Translations under genes and position numbers: made by a program
In this document: in pieces, positions 1 to 7,837 of the stretch
How the letters are laid out: every line of letters starts with the position of its first letter
Position numbering within the stretch: the stretch's first letter is position 1
The notes under the pieces: model-generated
What the model saw: only the letters and a program-made list of their open reading frames with translations
What the model was told of the DNA's origin: nothing
Database searches by the model: none
NCBI RefSeq assembly: GCF_020829625.1
Contig: NZ_JAIVFX010000042.1
Coordinates: 1 to 39,889 of the forward strand
Direction of reading: 5' to 3'
Source: Nostoc sp. XA010
GTDB lineage: Bacteria; Cyanobacteriota; Cyanobacteriia; Cyanobacteriales; Nostocaceae
Length of the DNA stretch: 39,889 nt

Positions 1-3
1 TTT

Positions 4-122
4 TCCTGGTGTCTATTGCGCGGTGGAACCACACTGAACCCTTCCCGAACTCAGAGGTGAAACGCTGCTGCGGCCACGATAGTTTAGGGGTAGCCCTACG
101 CAAAAATAGCTCGATGCCAGGA
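4..122 (+). rRNA. rrf: 5S ribosomal RNA
   Basis: This is the 5S rRNA of the large ribosomal subunit, last gene of an rRNA operon whose 16S/23S lie to the left of the window. The two ends pair (TCCTGGTGTC with GATGCCAGGA) to form helix I, and the conserved loop CCGAACTCAGAGGTGAAACG is intact. The length of about 119 nt fits the family. A strong hairpin terminator follows directly. Confidence 0.95.
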
Positions 123-133
123 TTCATTTTTTA

Positions 134-179
134 AAACTAAAACCCCCTAGCTTTCATAATAGCTAGGGGGTTTTAGTTT
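134..179 (+). terminator. rRNA operon terminator
   Basis: Two 19-base arms (134-152 and 161-179) are perfect inverted repeats around an 8-base loop; the stem contains ACCCCCTAGCT / AGCTAGGGGGT and ends in a T-rich TTTTAGTTT run. It sits 12 bases after the 5S rRNA, so it most likely ends the rRNA transcript. The near symmetry would also let it stop leftward transcription. Confidence 0.85.
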
Positions 180-188
180 ATGCTGAAT

Positions 189-370
189 TTAGTATTGGAT
201 AATTGGTAACTTCTCAATAAGCGCTGGAAAGCTCATAGAGGTGTTTAAGAAGTGCGATGCAATGAATCCGGGATGAGCCAGGGTTAATACTAATCTGTTA
301 TTAGTAGCCAATGCACTCACCATGTGAATAGCACCTTTATCTTTTGGTTCTTCAGAGAATACGGTTTGAT
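189..370 (-). pseudogene. possible ISAs1-type transposase remnant
   Basis: An open minus-strand frame without its own start reads VFSEEPKDKGAIHMVSALAT then NNRLVL before it diverges. The segment AIHMVSA-A--NRLVL matches my memory of the conserved stretch in front of the DDE region of ISAs1/H-repeat transposases. The rest of the frame (to the stop at 189) is not recognised. It has no start codon and no terminal repeats, so if real it is a small decayed piece. A second ISAs1-like scrap lies at 12627. Confidence 0.3.
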
Positions 371-390
371 TTAATCTGTATTTACTAATT

Positions 391-426
391 TAGGGTACGT
401 TAGTACGCTATTACTAACGCACCCTA
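391..426. repeat. hairpin repeat in the 190-650 intergenic stretch
   Basis: TAGGGTACGTTAGT (391-404) is repeated inverted as ACTAACGCACCCTA (413-426), 13 of 14 positions paired around an 8-base loop. This GGGT-CGTTAGT palindrome type is a common dispersed intergenic element in Nostoc-like genomes (family knowledge). Apart from this hairpin and the possible transposase scrap I see no gene between the rRNA terminator and 651. Confidence 0.5.
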
Positions 427-650
427 CGAAATTAAAGTTCCGTTATTTAGTGTTTTTTGAACGCTTGCTTATTCAGACTACAGAAACCTCTAGATACTCT
501 GGAGTTTCTTTTTGGAGAAGCAAGTGCACCTATGCAGATTTAGTGACTTCATCATGTTTAAGAGATATTGCTAAATATATACATAGGCAGTTGACATTTA
601 TAAAAATTTGCTGGTTCCTAGAGACAGCATCGATAAGTTGTTCTCAATTT

Positions 651-1346
651 TCACAAACTAGTCATAACCTGAGCCAATTGATTAGATAAATCAATTACAG
701 AATCCTGGCATTTATTAAATAAAACCCCAGCTAGAAAATAATAATCGCCAGAATAAAATGCCATCTTGTTTTTTCGGAGTTCTTCTATATGGTTCTTTAC
801 CTTGGGATCGGAGCTATAGTAGCCGAACTGTAAAGGTAACACCATGAAATTTTGAACACAATAACCATTTTTTTTGGCTAGGTTTAGTGTACTTGTTGGA
901 TTAGAAAAACTAGATATTAAAACCAACACATTTTCATAACCTAATGATAAAAGATCGTTGGTAACTGTGGCTCCATCTACGCCCCCAAATAAGAGTGGCA
1001 TATAAATATCATTATCTGGGGCCGGGAGATAGGGCGGATTGGCTACAAGATACTCGGCATCGGGTTGAGAAGAATTAAACAAAGATGAATTATGGATTAT
1101 ATATTTATTAGTGAGCTCATATTCATCGATAGTTGAATTTGCAACTTTCCATGCAGAAGTATTTAATTCAAATCCCTGGATGATGCCATCAAAGTTGTTT
1201 CTTAATAAGGAATTAATTACAGGACTGCCATCTCCTGAACCAAATTCCACAATAGATTCATAATTTTTACAATTTCTGAGAACAAAATTTTCTAAACAGT
1301 TTGAGTAAAAATTAGATTCTTCAGGACAAAAAAAGATATCTTTCAT
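651..1346 (-). CDS. SAM-dependent methyltransferase, HemK/N6-type fold
   Basis: A 231-residue soluble protein likely to transfer a methyl group from S-adenosylmethionine. Residues 34-40 read EFGSGDG, a class I SAM-binding motif, followed by an acidic residue region (GFELN, 58-62) for the ribose. Residues 103-106 are NPPY, the catalytic motif shared by N6-adenine and glutamine N5 (PrmC/HemK) methyltransferases, so the acceptor is probably a planar amide or amino group. There is no DNA-recognition domain, which argues against a restriction-modification enzyme. The gene stands alone, flanked by intergenic DNA, with no obvious partner. The exact substrate cannot be read from the sequence. Start at 1346 is the first ATG; no strong ribosome binding site is visible. 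Confidence 0.75.
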   Translation of the reverse strand: MKDIFFCPEESNFYSNCLENFVLRNCKNYESIVEFGSGDGSPVINSLLRNNFDGIIQGFELNTSAWKVANSTIDEYELTNKYIIHNSSLFNSSQPDAEYLVANPPYLPAPDNDIYMPLLFGGVDGATVTNDLLSLGYENVLVLISSFSNPTSTLNLAKKNGYCVQNFMVLPLQFGYYSSDPKVKNHIEELRKNKMAFYSGDYYFLAGVLFNKCQDSVIDLSNQLAQVMTSL

Positions 1347-1566
1347 TTGACTGCACTTCTATGTGTAAGGTATAATCAATGTAATAGAAGGTTATTTTGC
1401 ACCTTTATCTCAAGGGAATAAATAACCGTTTCTTTAGTAAAAAAGCCCTCACTAAAGAAATTGGATTCTAGAAAGATTAGCAATAGAACGGTTTAGAAAC
1501 GTGAAATTATAAACGCCAGAAAGATTTACCATTTTTAATTTCTAATTTTTTAGATTTTTAGATGAG

Positions 1567-2715
1567 TCAGACGGATTGTGTTGCTTCACGTATTGATCCC
1601 ACAACAGCAATACCGGCGCGATCGCTCATAAGTTTCTGCTGCTCGTACCCAAGCACTAATTCCCATGCATCATTGGGATATCGTTCTGCTAATGGCAAAG
1701 CCACATCATCTAACATCCAACGTCCGTGGCGTTCATCTTCCCTGATGTGTAGTTCCCAATAACCCACCGCTACTTCTGAGAGTCTCAGCCGTTGCGCTGC
1801 CACCATATAATTTTTGTAAACCGCAGGGCCAGCTACCTCAAAATAGGTCAAACCGCCGCTATAACGCAGGAAATAGCGTTTGCGCTCAGTCATCAGAAAA
1901 TTATGATTGGTAGAAGCCAAAACTTCCCAAGGTACTAAATCGAAATATGCCTCTGGTTCAGTGTTCATTCCAAACTCAGCAAGCATTTGGGCAAAAAATG
2001 TAGAGTGCTTGCGAGATAAACGACCATTGCCGTATTCTTCGATTAGTACTCGCATCAGCGTACACTGCACTTCATTAGCAACACCACCCAAAATGCGGGA
2101 AAGATGACTAGCTTCAACCAAGCCATCAAAGGAGCCGATCGCTAACAGGTGACGATAGCCAGATTCAGTCATTTCTTCCCGAATGTAGCGGCTACTCTCC
2201 GACAAAATCGGATCTAAATCGGCAGATGTGCGCTCAATTAGAGCTTGTTTTACATTTAATTGTTGCAGTGCAGGCACATCGAATTGTGCCAGTTCCCACT
2301 TTTGCCAAGCAGCTTCAATTAGGTCACGACATGAAGACAAGTAAAGCGATCGCTCATTAGTATAGTGCCGCAAATCGTCATACCAGAACAGCTTCAGGCG
2401 ATTAATTCGATAAAGTATCCGTTGTAGAAAACGGTGAGCCTGTTCATCAGAGTGATCGTTTTTATAGGCAGCGCGAATCGCCCTTGAAAGTGCCTGTTCA
2501 AACTCACTAGCTATTGCAGGTTTTACATCTAATTTATGATCCAAATCCTCTATTGCTAGAAGTTCTATAAATTGTTCCTCAGCCCGGTCGTAGTTGGTAA
2601 TTGTTCCTTCTTCTATTTGCTTACTCTTTTTTGCAGTCCCAGCGTTAGGAAATATAACTAAATTGCTTTGCATGGAATCTTCGGTAGCATTGGAAAAGTG
2701 AGAAATGATTTTCAC
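1567..2715 (-). CDS. iron-containing redox enzyme, haem-oxygenase-like fold
   Basis: A 382-residue mostly helical protein resembling the haem-oxygenase-like diiron oxidase/oxygenase superfamily (Haem_oxygenas_2-type). Candidate metal ligands are visible in the usual order: E215, E226/E227 followed by YGNG, H237, then E293 and the late motif H323-x3-D327-x2-H330 (ELHIREDERHGRWM). In this superfamily such residues hold two irons for O2 activation. The first about 90 residues are unlike the fold and look like a variable N-terminal extension. Members modify amino acids, fatty acids or small metabolites; nothing around the gene names the substrate. The neighbour downstream is the unrelated methyltransferase, 220 bp away, and the upstream gap holds a MITE. 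Start ATG at 2715 is preceded by AGAGGTG-like sequence (TTAGAGGTGAAA). Confidence 0.7.
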   Translation of the reverse strand: MKIISHFSNATEDSMQSNLVIFPNAGTAKKSKQIEEGTITNYDRAEEQFIELLAIEDLDHKLDVKPAIASEFEQALSRAIRAAYKNDHSDEQAHRFLQRILYRINRLKLFWYDDLRHYTNERSLYLSSCRDLIEAAWQKWELAQFDVPALQQLNVKQALIERTSADLDPILSESSRYIREEMTESGYRHLLAIGSFDGLVEASHLSRILGGVANEVQCTLMRVLIEEYGNGRLSRKHSTFFAQMLAEFGMNTEPEAYFDLVPWEVLASTNHNFLMTERKRYFLRYSGGLTYFEVAGPAVYKNYMVAAQRLRLSEVAVGYWELHIREDERHGRWMLDDVALPLAERYPNDAWELVLGYEQQKLMSDRAGIAVVGSIREATQSV

Positions 2716-2810
2716 CTCTAATACTTAACTTCCCACACAAGTAGCTTTCTCTACCTCTTTCCTTGGTTATAAAGAAAAATTAAGTCTAGGGGAACAAAAG
2801 GATTGGGAAT

Positions 2811-2938
2811 CAGGGCAAACGCATCTAAAGTATAAGAATCCTTTAATAGCAAGGGTTTCAGCGTTTTTAAATTTAGCCTATTTTTTCGTCAAGATCCTTA
2901 TCCAGCAGGGGTTTCAGAAATGCCGTGCGTTCGCCCTG
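2811..2938. mobile_element. 128-bp MITE, copy 1
   Basis: A non-coding element bounded by 13-base terminal inverted repeats, CAGGGCAAACGCA at the left and TGCGTTCGCCCTG at the right (one mismatch). It is flanked by an exact 10-bp direct repeat GATTGGGAAT (2801-2810 and 2939-2948), the target site duplication. The same element, differing by one base that I can find, lies at 38085-38212 with a different 10-bp duplication. It fills the gap between the iron enzyme and the penicillin-binding protein and breaks no gene here. The mobilising transposase is not in the window. Confidence 0.9.
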
Positions 2939-3028
2939 GATTGGGAATTGGGAATTAATTGGGCATAAGAGGCAGAGGGGAAAATTCTTCTCCCTTGCTC
3001 ACTGCCCCCTGTCCTCTGCCCCTGCCTC

Positions 3029-4861
3029 CTACGGCACTTCCTTCTGCTCAATCGCCTTACTTGGGGGAATCTCCTCAAGAGGAATGAGTGCTTCGATTAC
3101 CGACTTGACAATTGGGGCGGCGACAGTAGAACCATAAGCACTTTCTCCTTTTGGTTCATCCACTAGTGCAAACACTACATACCGAGGAGATTCCACTGGC
3201 AAAATAGCCACGAAGCTGGTCATTCTAGCACCCTTGATATAACCACCATTAGGACTAGCTTTTTGGGCTGTACCAGTTTTACCAGCAATGCGATATCCCG
3301 GAATTTGTGACGCCTTCCCGCTGCCTTCATTAACAACAGTTTCCATCATTTCCACAACCTTTTGGGTTGTTGCAGTTGAGAAAATTTGACGGGGGACGGT
3401 CTGAGTAGGTGAATCATGCATTTGCCCTTTGCTATCAATCAGCCCCCGAACTACATGAGGTGTGACCAATTTACCGCCATTGGCTAAAGCACCGTGCATT
3501 TGCACTAGCTGTAACGGTGTCATGGAAAAGCCTTGTCCAAAGGAAGTAGTAGCTGGTTCAATTGGCGAAGCGATAAATTCTTCTTGACTTTTAAGCCGAC
3601 CACCAACTTCAAAAGGTAAATCTGTATCAACTTTTTGTCCTAGCCCTAAGCGTTCTAGCCAGTTGTAATAGATTGAAGGCTTTAAGCGTTGGATAATTTG
3701 CACCATGCCAATGTTGCTGGAATATTGCAAAATCTGAGCGATGCTGATTCGCCCATTCCCATTATTCATCGCATTTTTGATGGTGTAATTAGCTACTTGA
3801 ATAGAACCGGAGTCATTAAATATATCATCTGGTTTGATGACGCCATTTTCCAGAGCGATCGCTACATTCAAAGGTTTAAAAGTCGATCCCGGTTCATAAA
3901 GATCTGCCACCGTCCAGTTTTTAAATAGTGAGATATTAGCTTTAGCGTATTCATTAGGGTTATAAGTAGGCTGAGAAACGAGGGCAAGTAAGGAACCATC
4001 TAAGGCATCCATGACAATTACCGCCCCACGTTTAGCCTCAAACTTATCCATTTGTTGTTTGAGTGCAACGCGGGCAATTCGTTGCAGACGGCTATCAATA
4101 GTGAGTTGCAGTCGCAAATCATCAAAATGCAAAAAACCTTCGGGGGCATGATCCGGCATCAAGGCCCCATTACCCGACCGACTGAGGCGCACCGTTTGCA
4201 CAGGACGTTCTAGCAACTTCTCTTGAGAGTATTCCACACCTGCTTGACCACGGCGGTCAAGATTCACGTAGCCCACCACATCAGAAACCAAATCGTCTGG
4301 CGGATAATATCGGGAGTATTTTTCAGCCCACTCCAAGCCATTTAAGCGCAAAGAGCTGATGCGATCAATAGTTTCCTCCGCGAGGGCTGGGGCAAGTATA
4401 ATTCCGCTTCTTTTACTTTGAAAAGTTTTTATCAATTCAGCAGTATCTTTTGCCAATATTGGGGCAAGTCGCCCTGCTATTTCTTCATTAGACTTATTAA
4501 ACAGCTTGGGATGAGCGTACAAAATATATACAGGACGGTCAATTGCTAACAGATTACTATTGCGATCTACCACCGGGCGACGGGGCATAAAAGGTCGCAA
4601 ATTCACCATTTGCTGGTTTCGCGCTTGCTCTGTTAACTTTGGCCCCTTGACAATTTGTAAATTATATAATTTAAGACCCAACCCCAACCCTACTGCCATT
4701 AATACGCCCCATACTATAAACAGTCGGGACTTGGTGTTAGATGTTTGATTTTGGATATTAGAGGCAAGTGTCCCTAACAATCCTCCTTTAGAATCTTTGT
4801 GTCGCCTTTTAAATGCTGGATTCCGAAACTTTCTGTTTGTTCTGCTTGGTGATTTTTGCAT
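3029..4861 (-). CDS. ftsI: penicillin-binding protein 2 / FtsI, septal transpeptidase
   Basis: Class B penicillin-binding protein, a peptidoglycan DD-transpeptidase anchored in the inner membrane. After a basic cytoplasmic tail comes one membrane segment (WGVLMAVGLGLGLKLYNLQI), the PBP dimer domain (about 90-250) and the transpeptidase domain with the three active-site motifs: S-T-F-K (serine codon at 3886-3884), S-S-N, and K-T-G-T (lysine codon at 3280-3278). I choose ATG 4861 because AAAGGAC lies 8 bases before it; the in-frame ATG at 4879 sits in repetitive DNA with no ribosome binding site. The upstream neighbour on the same strand, 5032-5733, has FtsL-like topology, so the pair resembles the ftsL-ftsI arrangement of division clusters. 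The substrate is lipid II-derived glycan in the division septum. Confidence 0.93.
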   Translation of the reverse strand: MQKSPSRTNRKFRNPAFKRRHKDSKGGLLGTLASNIQNQTSNTKSRLFIVWGVLMAVGLGLGLKLYNLQIVKGPKLTEQARNQQMVNLRPFMPRRPVVDRNSNLLAIDRPVYILYAHPKLFNKSNEEIAGRLAPILAKDTAELIKTFQSKRSGIILAPALAEETIDRISSLRLNGLEWAEKYSRYYPPDDLVSDVVGYVNLDRRGQAGVEYSQEKLLERPVQTVRLSRSGNGALMPDHAPEGFLHFDDLRLQLTIDSRLQRIARVALKQQMDKFEAKRGAVIVMDALDGSLLALVSQPTYNPNEYAKANISLFKNWTVADLYEPGSTFKPLNVAIALENGVIKPDDIFNDSGSIQVANYTIKNAMNNGNGRISIAQILQYSSNIGMVQIIQRLKPSIYYNWLERLGLGQKVDTDLPFEVGGRLKSQEEFIASPIEPATTSFGQGFSMTPLQLVQMHGALANGGKLVTPHVVRGLIDSKGQMHDSPTQTVPRQIFSTATTQKVVEMMETVVNEGSGKASQIPGYRIAGKTGTAQKASPNGGYIKGARMTSFVAILPVESPRYVVFALVDEPKGESAYGSTVAAPIVKSVIEALIPLEEIPPSKAIEQKEVP

Positions 4862-4872
4862 TAGGTTGTCCT

Positions 4873-5028
4873 TTGTCATTAGTCATTAGTCATTTGTCCT
4901 TTGTCCTTCATCCCTCGTCTTTTAAGTTCTGTTCCTCCTTGAAGCTGGCACTATTACCTAAAACCGACCAGACCTCTTTGTTTGTCTGAAACTAATGACC
5001 AATAACCAATGACGACCAATGACTGTTA
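4873..5028. repeat. short imperfect direct repeats between the FtsL-like gene and ftsI
   Basis: Near 4873-4910 heptamers of the type CATTAGT/CATTTGT/CCTTTGT follow each other, and near 4992-5026 the words ACCAATGAC and ACCAATAAC recur. These are short tandemly repeated sequences of the kind common between genes in Nostoc-like cyanobacteria. They create an extra in-frame ATG ahead of ftsI that I do not accept as its start. Confidence 0.5.
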
Positions 5029-5031
5029 ACC

Positions 5032-5733
5032 TTAATACCCCAGTGGCGAGAGTGTTTGCTGTTGCGTTTGGGGATTTGGCGTTGTGTTAGACGATGCTGG
5101 CTTAGGACTACGAGATGCTGGAGATAAGAAAATCATCCCTTGAGGAGCCGGCGATACCAGCCCTGCTGTTGGTTGTTCTGCTTCCTGGGCAATTTTATTT
5201 GTCAGCGTCGCGTTGGTTGTTGTTAGTAGCCGCTCATGACGTTGGAGGTTTTGCAGCCTACGATATGACTTACTCCAAAGCTCTTGGGAATATACCGTCC
5301 AGCCATAAACAGCAAGTGTCGATGCTACTAATAAGAACGTCAAAACTGTCGAATAACGGTGAAAGGTGTACAAGCGCAGCAACCACAAAGGTACCGCTCC
5401 AGAATTAGGCATTATGGGAAGGCGAAGAAAACCTACCCCTGGAGTTTTCTGGTTTGCACTCAACTGCTCATTGAGATTTACCACTTGTTGTCTACCCAAC
5501 TGTTTCCCCGATTTGGGCATAACTGCTCCATTTGTGGGAGAAACCGCTACCTTTTTCTGGGAACGCTGTTGTCTTTGAGAGGATACTACAGCTTCTTGGG
5601 CAGCAGGTGGTGTAGAAGGGTTTTGTGCTGCTGATTGTATAGGTGCAGAACGTCGCCTCCCTAAAGAAAGGATAGAATCTCGCCCGAACCAAGTACCCCT
5701 TGTAGAAACAGCAGATTTACGAGCAACTACCAT
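5032..5733 (-). CDS. single-pass membrane protein, FtsL-like by position
   Basis: A 233-residue protein with a long, basic, low-complexity cytoplasmic part (1-125, rich in Q, S, R and P), one membrane segment at about 127-148 (TVLTFLLVASTLAVYGWTVY), a short probable coiled coil (about 150-185, LWSKSYRRLQNLQRHERLL) and a Pro/Ser/Thr/Gln-rich tail. It lies 170 bp upstream of ftsI on the same strand. The bitopic layout followed by a short coiled coil and the neighbourhood match FtsL/FtsB-type divisome proteins, which are poorly conserved in sequence. FtsL identity is inference; the long N-terminal tail is unlike the short tail of E. coli FtsL. ATG 5733 has no clear ribosome binding site. Confidence 0.65.
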   Translation of the reverse strand: MVVARKSAVSTRGTWFGRDSILSLGRRRSAPIQSAAQNPSTPPAAQEAVVSSQRQQRSQKKVAVSPTNGAVMPKSGKQLGRQQVVNLNEQLSANQKTPGVGFLRLPIMPNSGAVPLWLLRLYTFHRYSTVLTFLLVASTLAVYGWTVYSQELWSKSYRRLQNLQRHERLLTTTNATLTNKIAQEAEQPTAGLVSPAPQGMIFLSPASRSPKPASSNTTPNPQTQQQTLSPLGY

Positions 5734-6231
5734 AAATTTTTTAGATGAAAAATACTGTACTTTAGATTGATTGTCTTAATTGTCTCTTTTTGCTTAGTTA
5801 AAATCGCCTTCTGTGCAACAACCACACATAACAGACTACACCCTTTTAACTGTTCTGATAGATAGCCATACCAATTGCATTCTCTAGATATTGCAATTTT
5901 GCAATCAGCGATTAGCAATTGGACAGCTTGCCCTTCAGATATCGCACCTAAAGTATGGCAACGCAGGGCAGCAAGGTGCAATACTCCAAGAAAAAATAAT
6001 TTTTTTGCTATGATAGCTCGGTTTGCTAGAAAATTTGGTAATTTCCCTTTTGCTCCTGAGTTAAGAGAAACTAATCAGATGGCTGTATGACACCTAATCA
6101 AAAAAAAGAATACCCCAAAGGATTGTTTTTTTTAATATGTAATCTCGTAGCATTTAAAAAAAAGCAATAAATACGGTATCGTATTCAACAGGCGAAAAAT
6201 TGTTCTAGCCACAATTGGTGAAAGAGGAGTT
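5734..6231. other. intergenic region between divergent genes
   Basis: This stretch separates the minus-strand FtsL-like gene from the plus-strand lipoprotein gene, so it should hold both promoters. I see repeated TTGCAAT/ATTGCAA words around 5876-5920 and A/T-rich runs near 6113-6160, but no convincing gene. A minus-strand frame at 5727-5981 has no family resemblance and overlaps the FtsL-like start. Confidence 0.4.
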
Positions 6232-6447
6232 ATGAAAACAAAAATCTTTGGTTTGGCTGTAATCTTAAGTTTGGCTACAATTCTCGGAGCTTGTGAAGGC
6301 GGCGGTGGTGATGCTGGTGGTGGTGCTGGTGGTGGTACTACTAGTAGTCCAGCTGCTACAGGTGAACCAACTGATGCACCTGCTGCTACTCCCACAACTA
6401 CTCCCGCAACTACTCCTGCAGCTAGTCCCACTGCTACTCCTAAATAG
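6232..6447 (+). CDS. small Gly/Thr/Pro-rich lipoprotein
   Basis: A 71-residue predicted lipoprotein. The N-terminus is a typical type II signal: MKTK, a hydrophobic stretch, then the lipobox LGAC, so the mature protein starts at Cys21 and would be attached to a membrane by lipid. The mature part is only GGGGDAGGGAGGG followed by repeated T/P/A units (ATPTTTPATTPAAS type), with no globular domain. This looks like a flexible surface or periplasmic linker peptide; its function is unknown. AGAGGAG, 4 bases before the ATG, is a strong though close ribosome binding site. It is monocistronic, with a long hairpin 165 bp downstream. Confidence 0.75.
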   Translation: MKTKIFGLAVILSLATILGACEGGGGDAGGGAGGGTTSSPAATGEPTDAPAATPTTTPATTPAASPTATPK

Positions 6448-6610
6448 GGCATCCTAAACTTTAGTTGAAATCATGCCCAAAACAGCTTATTAACAACGCT
6501 CGTCACCACATAGCTTGAATTAATTAGGCTAAGTAAAAAGCTATATTTTTCTGTTGGTGTATCAGAGCCTAAAGTTTGCTTGAATATCAGCTAAGTAGGG
6601 CAGCAAATAA

Positions 6611-6652
6611 AGGACACTGGTGATGAGGATTACCTCTTCAACCATGTGTCCT
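6611..6652. other. long nested hairpin downstream of the lipoprotein gene
   Basis: AGGACACTGGT pairs with ACCATGTGTCCT (one bulged base) and, inside it, GAGG pairs with CCTC around an ATTA loop, giving a hairpin of about 42 bases that is almost fully paired. There is no U-run after it, so it is not a classical terminator. It could be a structured 3' end of the lipoprotein mRNA or a small RNA. Confidence 0.5.
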
Positions 6653-6659
6653 CCTGAAA

Positions 6660-7215
6660 TCCTCGCCTGGTCATAGAAGCAGGGGAGCAGGGAGCAGGGG
6701 AGAAAGATGCTGGAATTGCTCAGTAATATAGGGTTTCAAGCACCTAAATTTATTTACGCTCAATGTTAAATATTTATTTCGATAGCGCAGCGTTCGCGAG
6801 TCAGACGATCCTACGGACGCTCGTTCCTCTCTACCGCTACGCTAACGCTAACGCAACCCTTACGAGCGTCGCGTCAAGTGCCACAAGAAATAATGCGTCA
6901 TTGTTTTAGCAACCCTAAATTTATTTATGGGGTTCTCCCCCAAACTTTGTGACCCTTGTTCCCTTTCCTCTTCTGTGACTGAACCTTATTCCGAGTCGAA
7001 GGGAGTTGATTTCTGTAAATCTAAGCCATTTTGTGGGCAAAGTATTTCTCTGGCTTGGTGTTTGGAATGGCTTAGACTCCTGACTTTTCAGAGGTCAAAA
7101 CAATTTATTGCGATCGCTGGCAATTGCTCTTGAGCATTACCTGTAGTCTATTCTGTATCAGAAAAGACCTGGTGATGTCCCTTGGTATTGCCAGATTTTT
7201 ATTGGGAAAATTTTA
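6660..7215. repeat. dispersed repeats in the 6.45-7.2 kb intergenic region
   Basis: No gene is convincing here. At 6674-6705 there is an AGCAGGGGAGCAGGGAG-type purine-rich repeat (also at 26205-26260 and 26345-26385). At 6782-6873 there is a cluster of small GC-rich palindromic words (GCGCAGCGTTCGCG, CTACGCTAACGCTAACGC, GAGCGTCGCGTC), the same word family as the insert inside the hydrolase gene at 31096-31147 and the scrap at 26466-26480. The 68-codon frame at 6927-7133 looks like chance. Confidence 0.5.
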
Positions 7216-7608
7216 ATGGGAATGAACAATGGAAAAAATAGATTTTCATCCTGCGTTGTGAACGCAGTTCAGGAGATGGGGAAATTTAAAGCGATAAAGA
7301 CAATAAAATTATTGACCTTAATTGTGATTAGTGGAACCTTTTTTGTGTTGAGTAGCTCTTGGCGTTCAGCAGTAATAGCATTACCACCACCAGAGGATAC
7401 ACCAGAAGAAATATTACGCACTAAAATTATCATAGAGGCGCGATCGCCTATTGATGGAAAATCACTAACGGCTGCCGAATATATTCAATTACAAGCGCAG
7501 CTCCAACTTGCCCCGCCCCCAAAACTAGACCCCAAAATTCGCGAACAGATTTTCTTGCTGCGTATACGTAAAACCTTACTTCAGTTTTTCCCATTTTTAA
7601 ACTTTTGA
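7216..7608 (+). CDS. small secreted or membrane-anchored protein of unknown function
   Basis: Up to 130 residues. After a polar N-terminus comes one hydrophobic segment (TIKLLTLIVISGTFFVLSSS) that reads as a signal peptide or anchor; the mature part is P/E/R/K-rich with the phrase DGKSLTAAEYIQLQAQLQ and ends in IRKTLLQFFPFLNF. I do not recognise a domain; the general shape (signal, ALPPPEDTPEE, short acidic-basic body) recurs in cyanobacterial hypothetical proteins. The start is uncertain: ATG at 7216, 7222 or 7276 are all in frame, and the last would give the most typical signal peptide. It precedes glgB by 230 bp, separated by a heptamer array, so co-transcription is doubtful. Confidence 0.6.
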   Translation: MGMNNGKNRFSSCVVNAVQEMGKFKAIKTIKLLTLIVISGTFFVLSSSWRSAVIALPPPEDTPEEILRTKIIIEARSPIDGKSLTAAEYIQLQAQLQLAPPPKLDPKIREQIFLLRIRKTLLQFFPFLNF

Positions 7609-7631
7609 TACATTCGTCATTAGTCATACAT

Positions 7632-7730
7632 CCCCATTCCCCATTCCCCATTCCCCATTCCCCATTCCCCATTCCCCATTCCCCATTCCCCATTCCCCAT
7701 TCCCCATTCCCCATTCCCCATTCCCCATTC
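7632..7730. repeat. CCCCATT heptamer array (14 copies)
   Basis: Fourteen perfect tandem copies of CCCCATT plus one base fill 7632-7730. This is a short tandemly repeated repetitive (STRR) sequence of the type typical for heterocystous cyanobacteria. It lies in the gap upstream of glgB, about 110 bp before the start codon. Such arrays change copy number by slippage; frames read through them only give Gly/Trp/Met/Glu/Asn repeats and are not genes. Confidence 0.95.
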
Positions 7731-7837
7731 TGATGTAGGATAACGGTGGCGGCAAAATTGCAAATAAATGTAAAGAATATATATAGATATTAAAAAAGTA
7801 GATTTAGTCAATCACGTTATATCACTTAGGTAGCTTC

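Noticed and set aside
450..689. 79-codon plus-strand frame
   Set aside because: No family resemblance and no ribosome binding site; it overlaps the end of the methyltransferase gene.
5727..5981. 84-codon minus-strand frame
   Set aside because: Repetitive TTGCAAT words, no domain, and it overlaps the FtsL-like start.
6132..6452. Val/Ala/Pro-rich minus-strand frame of 106 codons
   Set aside because: It is the complement of the lipoprotein's Gly/Thr/Pro repeats; the lipoprotein has a lipobox and ribosome binding site.
7632..7730. Possible CRISPR array
   Set aside because: The units are 7 bp with no spacers, so it is a simple tandem repeat.
7448..7811. Minus-strand frames rich in MGNGEW repeats
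   Set aside because: They are the CCCCATT heptamer array read as protein.
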